Origin: Streptomyces sp. NBC_01294
Lineage (GTDB): Bacteria > Actinomycetota > Actinomycetes > Streptomycetales > Streptomycetaceae
Assembly: GCF_035917235.1 (NCBI RefSeq)
Contig: NZ_CP108424.1
Coordinates: 222,738-286,737 of the forward strand
Length of the DNA: 64,000 nucleotides
Direction: 5' to 3'
The stretch's first letter is position 1; each line of letters starts with the position of its first letter. The notes beneath the pieces were generated by a model. It was not told the DNA's origin and did not search any database. It was given only the letters and a program-made list of their open reading frames with translations. This document shows positions 8,231 through 16,166 of this stretch, piece by piece. A program made the translations under genes and the position numbers.

Positions 8231-8989
8231 TGTGGGCGGTCACGTATTTCCCCAGGCTTCGGGATCTGAGCGTCACGTAATTCCCCACCCCGCCGGTCAC
8301 GAGTCCCCATGGGGGCGGTGACCGTGGGCGGCGCCCAGCCTGCAGCCGAAATCCGGTGGACGCGGTAGCGATACTGCTGTCATGGCCGTTACTCAGCAGC
8401 TCGCCCGCATCCCCGAGGGGTATCTCGCCGCCTGCCGTCAGTCCTCCAGCACGTCACCGGACCGCGATCCCCACTGGGATCCACCGGCGTACGACGTGCT
8501 GGACCTGGACTGGGCACCGGCACTGCTGGAACGCGTCGGCGAGGCGGCCGGACTCGAAGAGGTCCATCTCGATGCTCTGCGCCGGGCCACCGACGGCGAC
8601 ACTGCTCTGGACCTCGGCTTCCTCAACACTCACCCGCACGCCATAGCCCCCTTCGGAGCCGCGCCCACCGCCCTGGGCGTCTCTCAAGTGGCGTGCGTCT
8701 CCGAAGTGCTTGGCCAGATCGACATGCCCGCCCTTCTTGCCGCTCTGCCGGCCGACGACCGTGACGCCGGATCCTTGATCGGCCACGGAGCCGACCACAT
8801 CACCGGCGGTATGAGGGCGTACCTGCTGGAGCACTTCAACGCCTTGTACGACTTTTACCTCGACGCAGCCAAGCGCCACCTGCTCGTCGTGCTCTGGTGG
8901 GACTGACCCGCGACCGACCAGGCGTCCCCACCACGACTACCTGGGGAATTACGTGACCGTCGGGATGGGGAATTACGTGACCGTCCACA
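8231..8989. mobile_element. Transposase-less insertion cassette with IS21-like ends carrying a DUF1877 gene
   Basis: The left end 8231-8254 (TGTGGGCGGTCACGTA...) and the right end 8966-8989 are 24-bp inverted repeats matching at 22 positions and ending in TG...CA. Both ends are flanked by the same five bases, CGGCG, at 8226-8230 and 8990-8994, as a target duplication would be. The inner motif GTCACGTAATTCCCCA is repeated inside each end (8272-8287 and, more loosely, 8295-8309 on the left; 8942-8957 inverted on the right). Multiple end repeats, TG/CA termini and short duplications are IS21-family traits. No transposase is present, only the DUF1877 gene, so this looks like a mobile insertion cassette moved in trans. 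Confidence 0.7.
8382..8906 (+). CDS. DUF1877 (YfbM-like) family protein
   Basis: A 174-residue cytosolic protein with the DUF1877 layout: MAVTQQLARIPEGYLAACRQ, a conserved DPPAYDVLDLDWAP stretch, then GVSQVACVSEVLGQIDM and the closing helix YLLEHFNALYDFYLDAA. The family is widespread with unknown function. It is the only gene between the inverted ends of the 8231-8989 cassette, so it is the passenger. Confidence 0.8.
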   Translation: MAVTQQLARIPEGYLAACRQSSSTSPDRDPHWDPPAYDVLDLDWAPALLERVGEAAGLEEVHLDALRRATDGDTALDLGFLNTHPHAIAPFGAAPTALGVSQVACVSEVLGQIDMPALLAALPADDRDAGSLIGHGADHITGGMRAYLLEHFNALYDFYLDAAKRHLLVVLWWD

Positions 8990-9041
8990 CGGCGGGATGA
9001 GGCGGGCGTTTTGCCGCAGTGCCGGGTCTGCCAGGCGGCCG

Positions 9042-9818
9042 TCACTGATGCGGAACGGCGATGCCGGCTGCGCGCAGGTTCGCCTCGACCAGCGTGTTCA
9101 ACCGGGCGATGGACGGTGACTGGTCTTCCCGGTGGTGGTTGACCATTCCGTACCGGGAGGCGGCGTCGGGCTGGTTCCGAAACCCGGTCGGCATCGCCAG
9201 CAGCGCGCGGTTGGTCAGCAGCTTGTCGGACAGCGTGGACGCCAGCTCCTCGATCCGTGGGTCGTCCGGATCCCAGGCCCTCGCATCCCAACCGCGCTTG
9301 GTCAGCTCGACGGACTCGGGATCGTCAAGCGAATGTTCAAGCCGGGTCAGGAAGCTGTCGAAGATCTCAGGGACCAGTGCCCGGGCCAGCACCAGAGCCT
9401 CCCGTTGACCAGCCACGTAGTCGGGACTGAAGCCGAGTTCGGCGAGTCGGTCCAAGACTGCGCAGGCCCGGTCGGGCAGCAGTGCCCGGTCGCCGTGGTC
9501 GAGACGGTGCAGCCTGTCGCGGCGCGCGATCAGGTCGTCGATCCGTTCGGTGAGTTGGTGGTGGACGTCGTCCAGGGTGGCGGCGAACGTCTTGGGATCG
9601 GCGTCGAGCAGGTCACCGATCTCGGCCAGCGGCACGCCGGCTGCGGCCAGGGTCCGGACCTGGACCAGCCGGTACAGCTCGTCCGATTGGTAGCGGCGGT
9701 AGCCGGAACCGTCGCGTTCCGGCTCGGCGACCAGGCCGAGCCGGTGATAGTGCCGCACGGTCTTGATCGTGACACCGACGAACGCAGCCGCCTGACCGAT
9801 CGTGAGCCCGTCTGCCAT
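9042..9818 (-). CDS. MerR-family transcriptional regulator
   Basis: 258 residues. N-terminal winged helix-turn-helix: LTIGQAAAFVGVTIKTVRHY, then RRYQSDELYRLVQVRTL, then AGVPLAEIGDLL, followed by a dimerisation helix (about 75-110) and a C-terminal effector-type domain that resembles TipAS-like all-helical domains only loosely. The ATG at 9818 gives a canonical MerR N-terminus; the frame is open 50 codons upstream. It is divergent from the serine hydrolase at 10111, and a perfect dyad at 10007-10025 in the intergenic region is the likely operator. Confidence 0.87.
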   Translation of the reverse strand: MADGLTIGQAAAFVGVTIKTVRHYHRLGLVAEPERDGSGYRRYQSDELYRLVQVRTLAAAGVPLAEIGDLLDADPKTFAATLDDVHHQLTERIDDLIARRDRLHRLDHGDRALLPDRACAVLDRLAELGFSPDYVAGQREALVLARALVPEIFDSFLTRLEHSLDDPESVELTKRGWDARAWDPDDPRIEELASTLSDKLLTNRALLAMPTGFRNQPDAASRYGMVNHHREDQSPSIARLNTLVEANLRAAGIAVPHQ

Positions 9819-10002
9819 CGGCTCGGCGCACCTCCGGATCGTGGGCGGCCGCGGTCTCGCGCACCGCGTCGGCGACGGCCGGGAAGTCCGGATGATCACC
9901 GGGACGAGGATAGCGCGCACCAGTTCCAGCCCACCCCCTGCTGCCAAGAGGGACCGGGACGTCTGCAATCGGTGCCGGTCACCCCTTGATCCGTACAGGG
10001 GG

Positions 10003-10034
10003 TTGACCTTGACCTTGGGTCAAGGCTGCAGGCT
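10003..10034 (+). promoter_or_regulatory. MerR-type promoter/operator for the serine hydrolase gene
   Basis: A perfect dyad CCTTGACC-TTG-GGTCAAGG at 10007-10025 overlaps a -35-like TTGACC at 10003-10008. MerR regulators bind such dyads between -35 and -10 and activate by untwisting an over-long spacer. The -10 is not obvious (around 10029-10034). Confidence 0.65.
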
Positions 10035-10110
10035 CTTCACATGGCCGCTCGAAGGGCCAGGCAGCCACCAGGGCCGCCGTGAGAACCACACCATGAACAG
10101 GAGATTCATC

Positions 10111-11337
10111 ATGGGAACAAGCAACAGCGGCTTCTCCGACGCAGGGCTGCGCCGACTGCGCGAGGTGCTGGCACAGCACGTCGAGTCCAAGAAGATTCCC
10201 GGCCTTGTCGCTCTCGTCAGCCATGGCGGCCGGACGCACGTCGAAGCGATCGGGACGATGCGTCATGACGGTGGCGCGCCGATGCGCCGGGACACGATCT
10301 TCCGGATGGCGTCCACGTCCAAACCGGTCACGATGGCGGCGGCGATGATCCTGCTCGACGAGTGTCGGCTGCGGCTGGACGACCCGGTGGATCAGTGGCT
10401 GCCCGAACTCGCCGACCGGCAGGTGCTGAAGCGGCCCGACGGACCGCTGGACGACACCGTGCCCGCACAGCGGCCGATCACCGTACGAGACCTGCTCACC
10501 TCCACGTTCGGGCTCGGAGTGGACTTCGAGTCGATGGCTTCCCCGATCAGGGCCGCGACCTTCGAGCGTCTCGACTACAGCGTGGCATCCGGGCCGGCGC
10601 CCGAGCCGGACGAGTGGATGCGCCGCCTCGGCGAGCTGCCGCTGCAGTACCAGCCCGGAGTGCGGTGGCAGTACGACCTCAGCAACGAGGTAGTCGGCGT
10701 GCTTGTCTCCAGGGTCACGGGACAGTCGTTGGAGGCGTTCCTGCGGACACGCATCCTCGATCCGCTGGGGATGAAGGACACCGCCTTCCACGTGCCCGCC
10801 GACAAGATCGACCGACTGCCGCCCCTGTACGGGCCCGACCCGCAGACCGGCGAGTTCGTCGTGTGGGACGAGGCGGCAGGGGGAAGGTCCAGCGTGCCTC
10901 CCGCGTTCCAGGGCGCTGGCGGCGGGCTGGTCTCCACCGCCGACGACTACCACGCCTACTTCCAGATGCTGCTGAACCACGGGATGCGCGGGAGTGAACG
11001 GATCTTGTCCCGGGCCGCCGTCGAGCTGATGACCACCAACCGTCTCTCGCCCGAGCAACTTGCCGCCCGAGACACCATGTTCAGCAACGTCGCCCACCTG
11101 TCGTCCGGCCAGGGGTCGAACGGTGGCTGGGGCTTCGGGATGGCGGTGCGCACACATCGCGGCGACTACGCGCCCATCGGCCAGTTCGGCTGGTTCGGCG
11201 GTACCGGCACCACCGCCTACGCAGACAGGACCAACCAGCTCACCGGAGTCCTGCTCACCCAGGTCGGACTGTCCACCCCGGATTCGCCGCGTGCCATGAA
11301 CGACTTCTGGACCACGCTCTACCAGGCCATCGACTGA
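10111..11337 (+). CDS. Serine hydrolase of the class C beta-lactamase / family VIII esterase type
   Basis: 408 residues without a signal peptide. The S-x-x-K motif lies in RMASTSKPVTMAAAM, with the catalytic serine and lysine. The tyrosine motif is YDLSNEVVG, in the position of the YxN motif and like that of family VIII esterases. A late GWFGGTGT stretch corresponds to the KTG-box region with lysine replaced. These changes favour an esterase or D-aminoacyl hydrolase over a true beta-lactamase. The ATG at 10111 is preferred because AGGAG sits eight bases upstream; an in-frame ATG at 10093 exists. Probably controlled by the divergent MerR. Confidence 0.85.
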   Translation: MGTSNSGFSDAGLRRLREVLAQHVESKKIPGLVALVSHGGRTHVEAIGTMRHDGGAPMRRDTIFRMASTSKPVTMAAAMILLDECRLRLDDPVDQWLPELADRQVLKRPDGPLDDTVPAQRPITVRDLLTSTFGLGVDFESMASPIRAATFERLDYSVASGPAPEPDEWMRRLGELPLQYQPGVRWQYDLSNEVVGVLVSRVTGQSLEAFLRTRILDPLGMKDTAFHVPADKIDRLPPLYGPDPQTGEFVVWDEAAGGRSSVPPAFQGAGGGLVSTADDYHAYFQMLLNHGMRGSERILSRAAVELMTTNRLSPEQLAARDTMFSNVAHLSSGQGSNGGWGFGMAVRTHRGDYAPIGQFGWFGGTGTTAYADRTNQLTGVLLTQVGLSTPDSPRAMNDFWTTLYQAID

Positions 11338-11451
11338 CAACGACTACGACCGCTACTTTGCGGCTGGGGTCAGAGATGAGAGCCCGGGGCCAGCGCCGGG
11401 CGTCATTCCCCGTCGATGGCGTCCGGCTCACGCAACGGACGCAGGCCCCCC

Positions 11452-11700
11452 GGGGCAGGTGGGGGAGTTGGAAGGAGTACCGGCCGAGCATGTGATGTGG
11501 TGGCGGGCGAACGGGGAGAGGCGGGCCACGTCCTCGTCGAGGACATTGAATCCGTCCTCGCGCAGTTGAGTGACGGTGGCGTCCATGTACCTCGTGTTGA
11601 AGAGCACCAGGGCGTTGACGACCAGGCCGAGCGCGCCGATCTGGTCCTCCAAGCCTTCCTGGTAGCGCTGGTAGAGCTGTCCGGCCCGGCGGGAGATCGA
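11452..11700 (-). pseudogene. Tn3-family transposase fragment
   Basis: A C-terminal TnpA piece: LYQRYQEGLEDQIGALGLVV, then NTRYMDATVTQLREDGF and DEDVARLSPFARHHI, which is the usual end of Tn3 transposases. The final LGRYSFQLP lies in another frame, so there is a frameshift at about 11495. The rest of the gene is missing. It may be the other half of the unit that carried the resolvase at 669-1271, now separated by ~10 kb. Confidence 0.75.
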
Positions 11701-11776
11701 GCGGCAGCGCTTCGCTTCCGTACGCGCCATGCGCGGCGCCACGGCGGGCCTGACCTGGACGGCATCGCGGTGCACC

Positions 11777-11887
11777 CTGACCGGCGGCAGCTGGTGGTCG
11801 TACTACGACGAGCAGACCGTCAATTCGGCCAACAGTTTGAACATTGACCACATGGTCCCCCTGGCCGAGGCGTGGGACTCGAAGTAG
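11777..11887 (+). pseudogene. DUF1524-type HNH nuclease fragment, catalytic middle
   Basis: Reads GSWWSYYDEQTV, then SLNIDHMVPLAEAWDSK and a stop. The D-H-M-V-P-L-A-E-A-W-D core is the HNH active-site segment of secreted DUF1524 nucleases of Streptomyces. It is opposite in strand to, and abuts, the Tn3 fragment, so a recombination joint lies near 11770. Complementary pieces of the same gene type occur at 15.4, 23.1 and 35.6 kb. Confidence 0.7.
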
Positions 11888-12040
11888 GCGGAGTTGTGTC
11901 GCCTGCATCATTCCGCCCGGCTCGGTGACCGCCGTTGACCTGGTCGAGAAGGTGCGGTCTGTAGCTCGTACAGGTGACGGTGAGGCCTTCTACCTCGGGA
12001 GATCCTGGTTAAACGCCAGGATGTTGCATCTGACGCAACC

Positions 12041-12304
12041 GTGGGAGCTGGTGTGGTTTCTGCCGATGTGCCGGGCGCGATCAGCCTGGTGGTGCCGGGT
12101 AACGTCCGGGCGCTGGACCCGGCTCCGGCGATGTTCGAGGCGATGCTGACGGGGTGGATGCGGCAGCAGCAGAGCCGCTTGCTGGCAAGGAAGACGATCG
12201 AAGACCGGCTGAGTCTGGTGCGCCGGTTCGCGCTGTTCAACGGCACGTACCCATGGGAGTGGACTCCGAGGCGGCGCGGGCAAGACGTCCGGTGGTCCAG
12301 CTGA
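12041..12304 (+). pseudogene. Tyrosine recombinase (integrase) N-terminal fragment
   Basis: About 87 residues resembling the SAM-like N-terminal domain of phage-type integrases: AMFEAMLTGWMRQQQSRLLA, then RKTIEDRLSLVRRFALF and GTYPWEWTP. The catalytic domain with the R-H-R-Y residues is absent and the frame stops. Probably a truncated relic. Confidence 0.6.
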
Positions 12305-12521
12305 GGTGCACCTGAACATGGACGGCGCATGCTCTACAGCGGTGCCGTCCTCGCCGACGCGGTCCGAATCGGCCCCCGTCTCCTGCCTCTGGCTCACAGC
12401 GCACAGTGGCGGCCGGGGACGCATGACCGAGGCTACGGGCTCGGTGCTGCGGTCAGGCGGAACTCGCCGATCGGGACTTCAGGTTCAGGCTCGGCCGGTC
12501 AGAGTTCGACAGGCTCCACCC

Positions 12522-12578
12522 TTGACGGCTAACGGCGTTAGCCGTAGCTTGACGCCAAGCCTAGCTAACGCTGTTAGC
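12522..12578 (+). promoter_or_regulatory. Promoter with two TetR-type operators
   Basis: A promoter TTGACG (12522-12527), 17-base spacer, TAGCTT (12545-12550). A perfect palindrome CGGCTAAC-GGC-GTTAGCCG (12526-12544) fills the spacer exactly, and a second, GCTAAC-GCT-GTTAGC (12564-12578), follows at the expected transcript start. The layout predicts tight repression of the transcript leading to the TetR gene at 12869. Confidence 0.75.
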
Positions 12579-12868
12579 CAATTTCGATCGGTCGCGATGT
12601 GAGAGGGCCGCAGTGAACGCCGCTACAGCCAGCAGTACCCCGTTCGGCAGCGACCTGCCCCGTCCCCTCCGGGGTACACGGGAGGCGTCAGAGCTTTCGT
12701 CCGGGGCGTTGGCGGTCCCTGGGGAAGGGCACCAACCGCAAGCCGTTACCGCGCCCGTGTTCCTCGCTGGACGGGGCCCGTTTCCGCGGAACCCTGCACG
12801 GCGCACTGCTGGAATCCGATGTCCCACGCTGGCCGCATCCGGCATCGCGATCGCGCGGACGGCCTGCC
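12579..12868. other. Leader region between TetR operators and the regulator
   Basis: About 290 bases. An open frame from GTG 12613 runs to 12876 and overlaps the regulator start, but its product (MNAATASSTPFGSDLPRPLR...) has no recognised features. It may be a leader peptide, a decayed gene, or untranslated leader. Confidence 0.35.
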
Positions 12869-13417
12869 ATGGCTGACCGCGCGCAGCAGATCATGGCCGC
12901 TGCCCGGGAACTGCTAGACGCCGAAGGGCCGGATGCGTTGTCGATGCGGCGCATCGCCGAGCGTGTCGGTATCCGGGCGCCTTCTTTGTACAAGCACTTT
13001 CCTGACAAGGCCGCTGTCGAGGCCGGGCTCCAGGCCCAGGGGATGACCCAGTTGGCGGAGGAGCTGGAGGCTGCCGAAGCAGAGATCGGCGTCGAACCAC
13101 CCCTGCTTGTGCTCGCCCGAGCCTACCGACGGCACGCGCTCGCCGGCCCGCACCTCTACCGCATCACCCACAGTCGGCCGCTCGCCCGCAACGCGCTCCC
13201 CGAGGGACTCGAAGATCGCGCAGCGACGCCGCTGGCCCACGCGGTGCGCGGCGACATCGACATCGCACGCTCGTTCTGGGCGTTCGCGCACGGCATGGTC
13301 GTGCTCGAACTCGACGGCCGCTTCCCGCCTGGCGCGGACCTGGATGCCGCATGGCGTACCGGCTGCGAGACGTTCGCCCAGGCGATCCGGAACAGGACCG
13401 GGGCAGACACCACATGA
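12869..13417 (+). CDS. TetR-family transcriptional regulator
   Basis: 182 residues. The helix-turn-helix is at about 8-55: IMAAARELLDAEGPDALSMR, then RIAERVGIRAPSLYKHFPDK. The C-terminal part has the WHG-type TetR_C pattern (ARSFWAFAHGMVVLELDGRF). The stop overlaps the ATG of the next membrane gene (ATGA), so both are co-translated. Palindromes at 12526-12578 are its probable operators. Confidence 0.88.
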   Translation: MADRAQQIMAAARELLDAEGPDALSMRRIAERVGIRAPSLYKHFPDKAAVEAGLQAQGMTQLAEELEAAEAEIGVEPPLLVLARAYRRHALAGPHLYRITHSRPLARNALPEGLEDRAATPLAHAVRGDIDIARSFWAFAHGMVVLELDGRFPPGADLDAAWRTGCETFAQAIRNRTGADTT

Positions 13418-14067
13418 CCACCGTTGCCAAGGGGCCTGTTACCGGAATCACCCCCAGCGCCGCCGGATACACACACGCTGCGGCATGGATCCTTGGGCTC
13501 GCCGCCGGGTGGGGAGCCACACCCGAGGTCGGTGACACATACGCCGGGATCACGACCGCGTACGCCGACCGGCCAGTCCATGCGCTGGCCCAGGCGCTGC
13601 TCGTTCACGGTGTGGCAGCTGTCTGCCTCGTGGTCGTCGGATCTGGACTGCTCGACTGAGCCCGCCATTCCGGCAACGATGCGGCTCGCCTGGCCGGATG
13701 GGCCGGCAGAGTCGCGGGCGCGCTCGCATCCCTGCAACTTGTCCTGGAACTGATCGCAGTACCTGGAGCTGATCCAGCGTCACCGGGCAGGAGCGGCGCA
13801 ATGTTCGAGATGGTCCAGCGCGTGGACGGTGTCAAGATGCTCGCACTCGCCGCACTCGCGGCGGCTGCCTGCGCAGCCTGCCGCCACGGCACACTACTGC
13901 GGCGTTGGGAGGTCGTCATCGGCTGGGTCCTCGCGGCCACGATCACCGCGTCCGGCATGGGTTGCTTGCTCCTGTCCACTGCCTTGACCCCGACGGCACT
14001 CATTTCGTTGCCCTTGCTGCTGATCTGGATCGCCGCACTCGGCGCAGCCCTCAGGCACCGGCCCTGA
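13414..14067 (+). pseudogene. Membrane protein gene interrupted by an in-frame TGA
   Basis: The first frame (13414-13659) encodes MTTVAKGPVTGITPSAAGY and two hydrophobic helices and ends at TGA (13657-13659). Reading through in the same frame gives sensible protein (ARHSGNDAARLAGWAGRVAG, LASLQLVLELIAVPGA) straight into the open frame 13801-14067, with two more membrane helices (LALAALAAAACAACRHGTLL; VVIGWVLAATITASGMGCLL). One substitution would restore a 217-residue four-helix protein. It is translationally coupled to the TetR gene. Family unknown. Confidence 0.65.
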
Positions 14068-14277
14068 CCGCTCACTCGACCAGACGGGCGTCGCCGACAT
14101 CGGCCGCCCCTCAGGCGGGAAAGCAGGAGCGTGTCCGGGAAGCGGCCCGGTTCGTGGGTGAGCCCGCTGCAAAGTGCGCCGTCGCCCGCAGGGCTTCTGA
14201 TCAAGGACTCGTTCAGTGCACGCCTGATTGATCAGATGCTTACCAGTCCACTTGATTGAGACCTCTACGGAGTGACC

Positions 14278-15183
14278 ATGGATCTTGCCTACCTTCCCAG
14301 TCCTTCGACCGGGGTCCTTCACCTCGGCCCGGTTCCGTTGAGGGCGTACGCCTTCTGCATCATCCTGGGCATATTCGTCGCCGTCTGGCTCGGCAACCGG
14401 CGCTGGGTCGCGCGGGGCGGGGACCAGGGCGTCATCGCAGACGTCACCCTCTGGGCAGTGCCGTTCGGCATCGCCGGGGGACGTCTGTACCACGTGGTCA
14501 CCAGCCCCGACGCGTACTTCGGCGACCACGGCGAGCCGATCCGAGCCCTGTACGTGTGGGAAGGCGGGCTCGGCATCTGGGGCGCCATCGCCCTGGGCGG
14601 GGTCGGCGCGTGGATCGGCTGCCGCCGCCACCGCATCCCCTTCCCCGCCTTCGCGGACGCGGTCGCCCCCGGCATAGCCGTGGCCCAGGCGATCGGCCGC
14701 TGGGGCAACTGGTTCAACCAGGAACTCTACGGCCGCCCCACCACACTCTCCTGGGGCCTGGAGATCGACCGCGCGCACCGTCCGTCCACCATGCTCGACA
14801 CCGCGACGTACCACCCCACCTTCCTCTACGAGTCCCTCTGGAACATCGGCGTCGCCGCACTGGTCCTCTGGGCGGCCCGCCGGTTCACGCTCGGTCACGG
14901 CAGGACCTTCGCCCTGTACGCCGCCGCCTACACGGTCGGCCGGTTCTGGACCGAATATCTGCGCATCGATACATCCCACACGTTCCTCGGCCTCCGTCTG
15001 AACGGCTGGACCTCGGTCGTGGTCTTCCTTGGCGCTATCACCTTCCTCGTCGTATCGGCCCGCCGCCACCCGGGCATCGAGGACGTGTCACGGTCAAAGG
15101 GCGAGGGCGGCTACGAGATGGCCGGCGAGCCGCGCCTGGGCGTCGCCGTCAAGGCAGGAGGAGCGACGCACGATGACACGTGA
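14278..15183 (+). CDS. lgt: Prolipoprotein diacylglyceryl transferase
   Basis: 301 residues, polytopic. It has the Lgt signature GRWGNWFNQELYG (about 141-153), the PSTGVLHLGPVPLRAYAF start, GGLGIWGAI, and HPTFLYESLWN. Lgt transfers diacylglycerol from phosphatidylglycerol to the lipobox cysteine of prolipoproteins at the membrane. Streptomyces often carry more than one lgt, and this arm copy is likely an additional one. The C-terminus extends ~30 polar residues beyond the last helix. ATG 14278 follows GGAG; a GTG six bases upstream is possible. The lipoprotein at 45.9 kb would be a substrate. Confidence 0.92.
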   Translation: MDLAYLPSPSTGVLHLGPVPLRAYAFCIILGIFVAVWLGNRRWVARGGDQGVIADVTLWAVPFGIAGGRLYHVVTSPDAYFGDHGEPIRALYVWEGGLGIWGAIALGGVGAWIGCRRHRIPFPAFADAVAPGIAVAQAIGRWGNWFNQELYGRPTTLSWGLEIDRAHRPSTMLDTATYHPTFLYESLWNIGVAALVLWAARRFTLGHGRTFALYAAAYTVGRFWTEYLRIDTSHTFLGLRLNGWTSVVVFLGAITFLVVSARRHPGIEDVSRSKGEGGYEMAGEPRLGVAVKAGGATHDDT

Positions 15184-15420
15184 GACCACTGGCGCAACCA
15201 GGAGCACCGGGCCCAGGGCCCCACGGCTCGCCTGAGGCCTGCAACTCCTTGCCAAGTACCCCGGTGATGCCGGCGTGGGACGAACTCATCGGCTAGGTGG
15301 ATGCCTTGCTGTAGGCGGCTCCGGGCAGGCGTACCAGACGGTGGATACGAGCATGCAGCGGAATACGGCACCCTTCGGATGACGCTCCCCGCCAGCTGGC
15401 GCTTCCGCCTGGACGGCGGC

Positions 15421-15682
15421 GCGTCGAGAGGCGTACGCGAACGACCAGGGCCAGCCGGCGTCCCTGGTCGCGGTGACGGCCCGTTCGAACCGGTCGAAGG
15501 CGGACCAGGACCCGGCGGAGTGGCTGCCGCCGTCGGCGGACGCGCTGTGCCGGTACGGCGCCGAGTGGACCGCGACCAAGCTCCGCTGGGGTCTCGCGGT
15601 CGATGAGCTGGAGCGGGACCGGCTGTGGGACATCGCGGCCGGCTGCGGCGGCACCGACGTGGAGTTCACCCCCGCCCCGTAG
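15421..15682 (+). pseudogene. DUF1524-type HNH nuclease, C-terminal fragment (copy A)
   Basis: Reads RREAYANDQGQPASLVAVTA, RSNRSKADQDPAEWLPPSAD, CRYGAEWTATKLRWGLAVDE and DIAAGCGGTDVEFTPAP, then TAG. This is the region after the HNH core in secreted Streptomyces nucleases. The signal peptide and DHMVPLAEAWDS core are missing. Nearly the same sequence recurs at 35.97-36.23 kb and partly at 23.1 kb. Confidence 0.75.
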
Positions 15683-15895
15683 GTCTGGCCGAGGGCCGCC
15701 TTCCTGCCGGGTGGGATGGCGGCCCTTCATCATGCTCCGGAATCGGTCCCGAGACGGAGCGTCACCAGTGTCGGTAGTCGTGCCCCAGGGCAGGATTCGG
15801 CTGCCCAGGCCCTGGCCTGCTCAGATGTCGGAGGAGGCAGCTCTTCTGGTGAAGTCGTTGAAGGTGTGGGGGTTGCACTGCTGGCGTCAGAGGAC

Positions 15896-16108
15896 TCAGC
15901 CGTGCTCGGCTGCTGGCTTGAGCAGTAGTTCGGCTTCGGCGGGGAAGCGGTCGAAGCCGCCTTCTTCCCATGCCACTGCCACGACCACTACCTCACCCTC
16001 GAGAGTGTCGGTCTGCCTCGTGAGTGCTCGCACCCTGCGCCACCGGCCCTCGTAGCCGATCACATCATCGCGGCGAAGGAAGGTGGCCGGCTTGGTCGGC
16101 AGGCTCAT
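15896..16108 (-). CDS. Small hypothetical protein
   Basis: 70 residues: MSLPTKPATFLRRDDVIGYE then GRWRRVRALTRQTDTLEGEV and an acidic end. The alternation suggests a small beta barrel such as a KOW/SH3-like fold, unproven. No partner gene in the same direction within 50 bases upstream. Confidence 0.5.
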   Translation of the reverse strand: MSLPTKPATFLRRDDVIGYEGRWRRVRALTRQTDTLEGEVVVVAVAWEEGGFDRFPAEAELLLKPAAEHG

Positions 16109-16166
16109 CCGCCGACTCTATGGCTCCGGGCGGCCGGCAGCCTGATACCCGCCGGGATGTCCTTCT

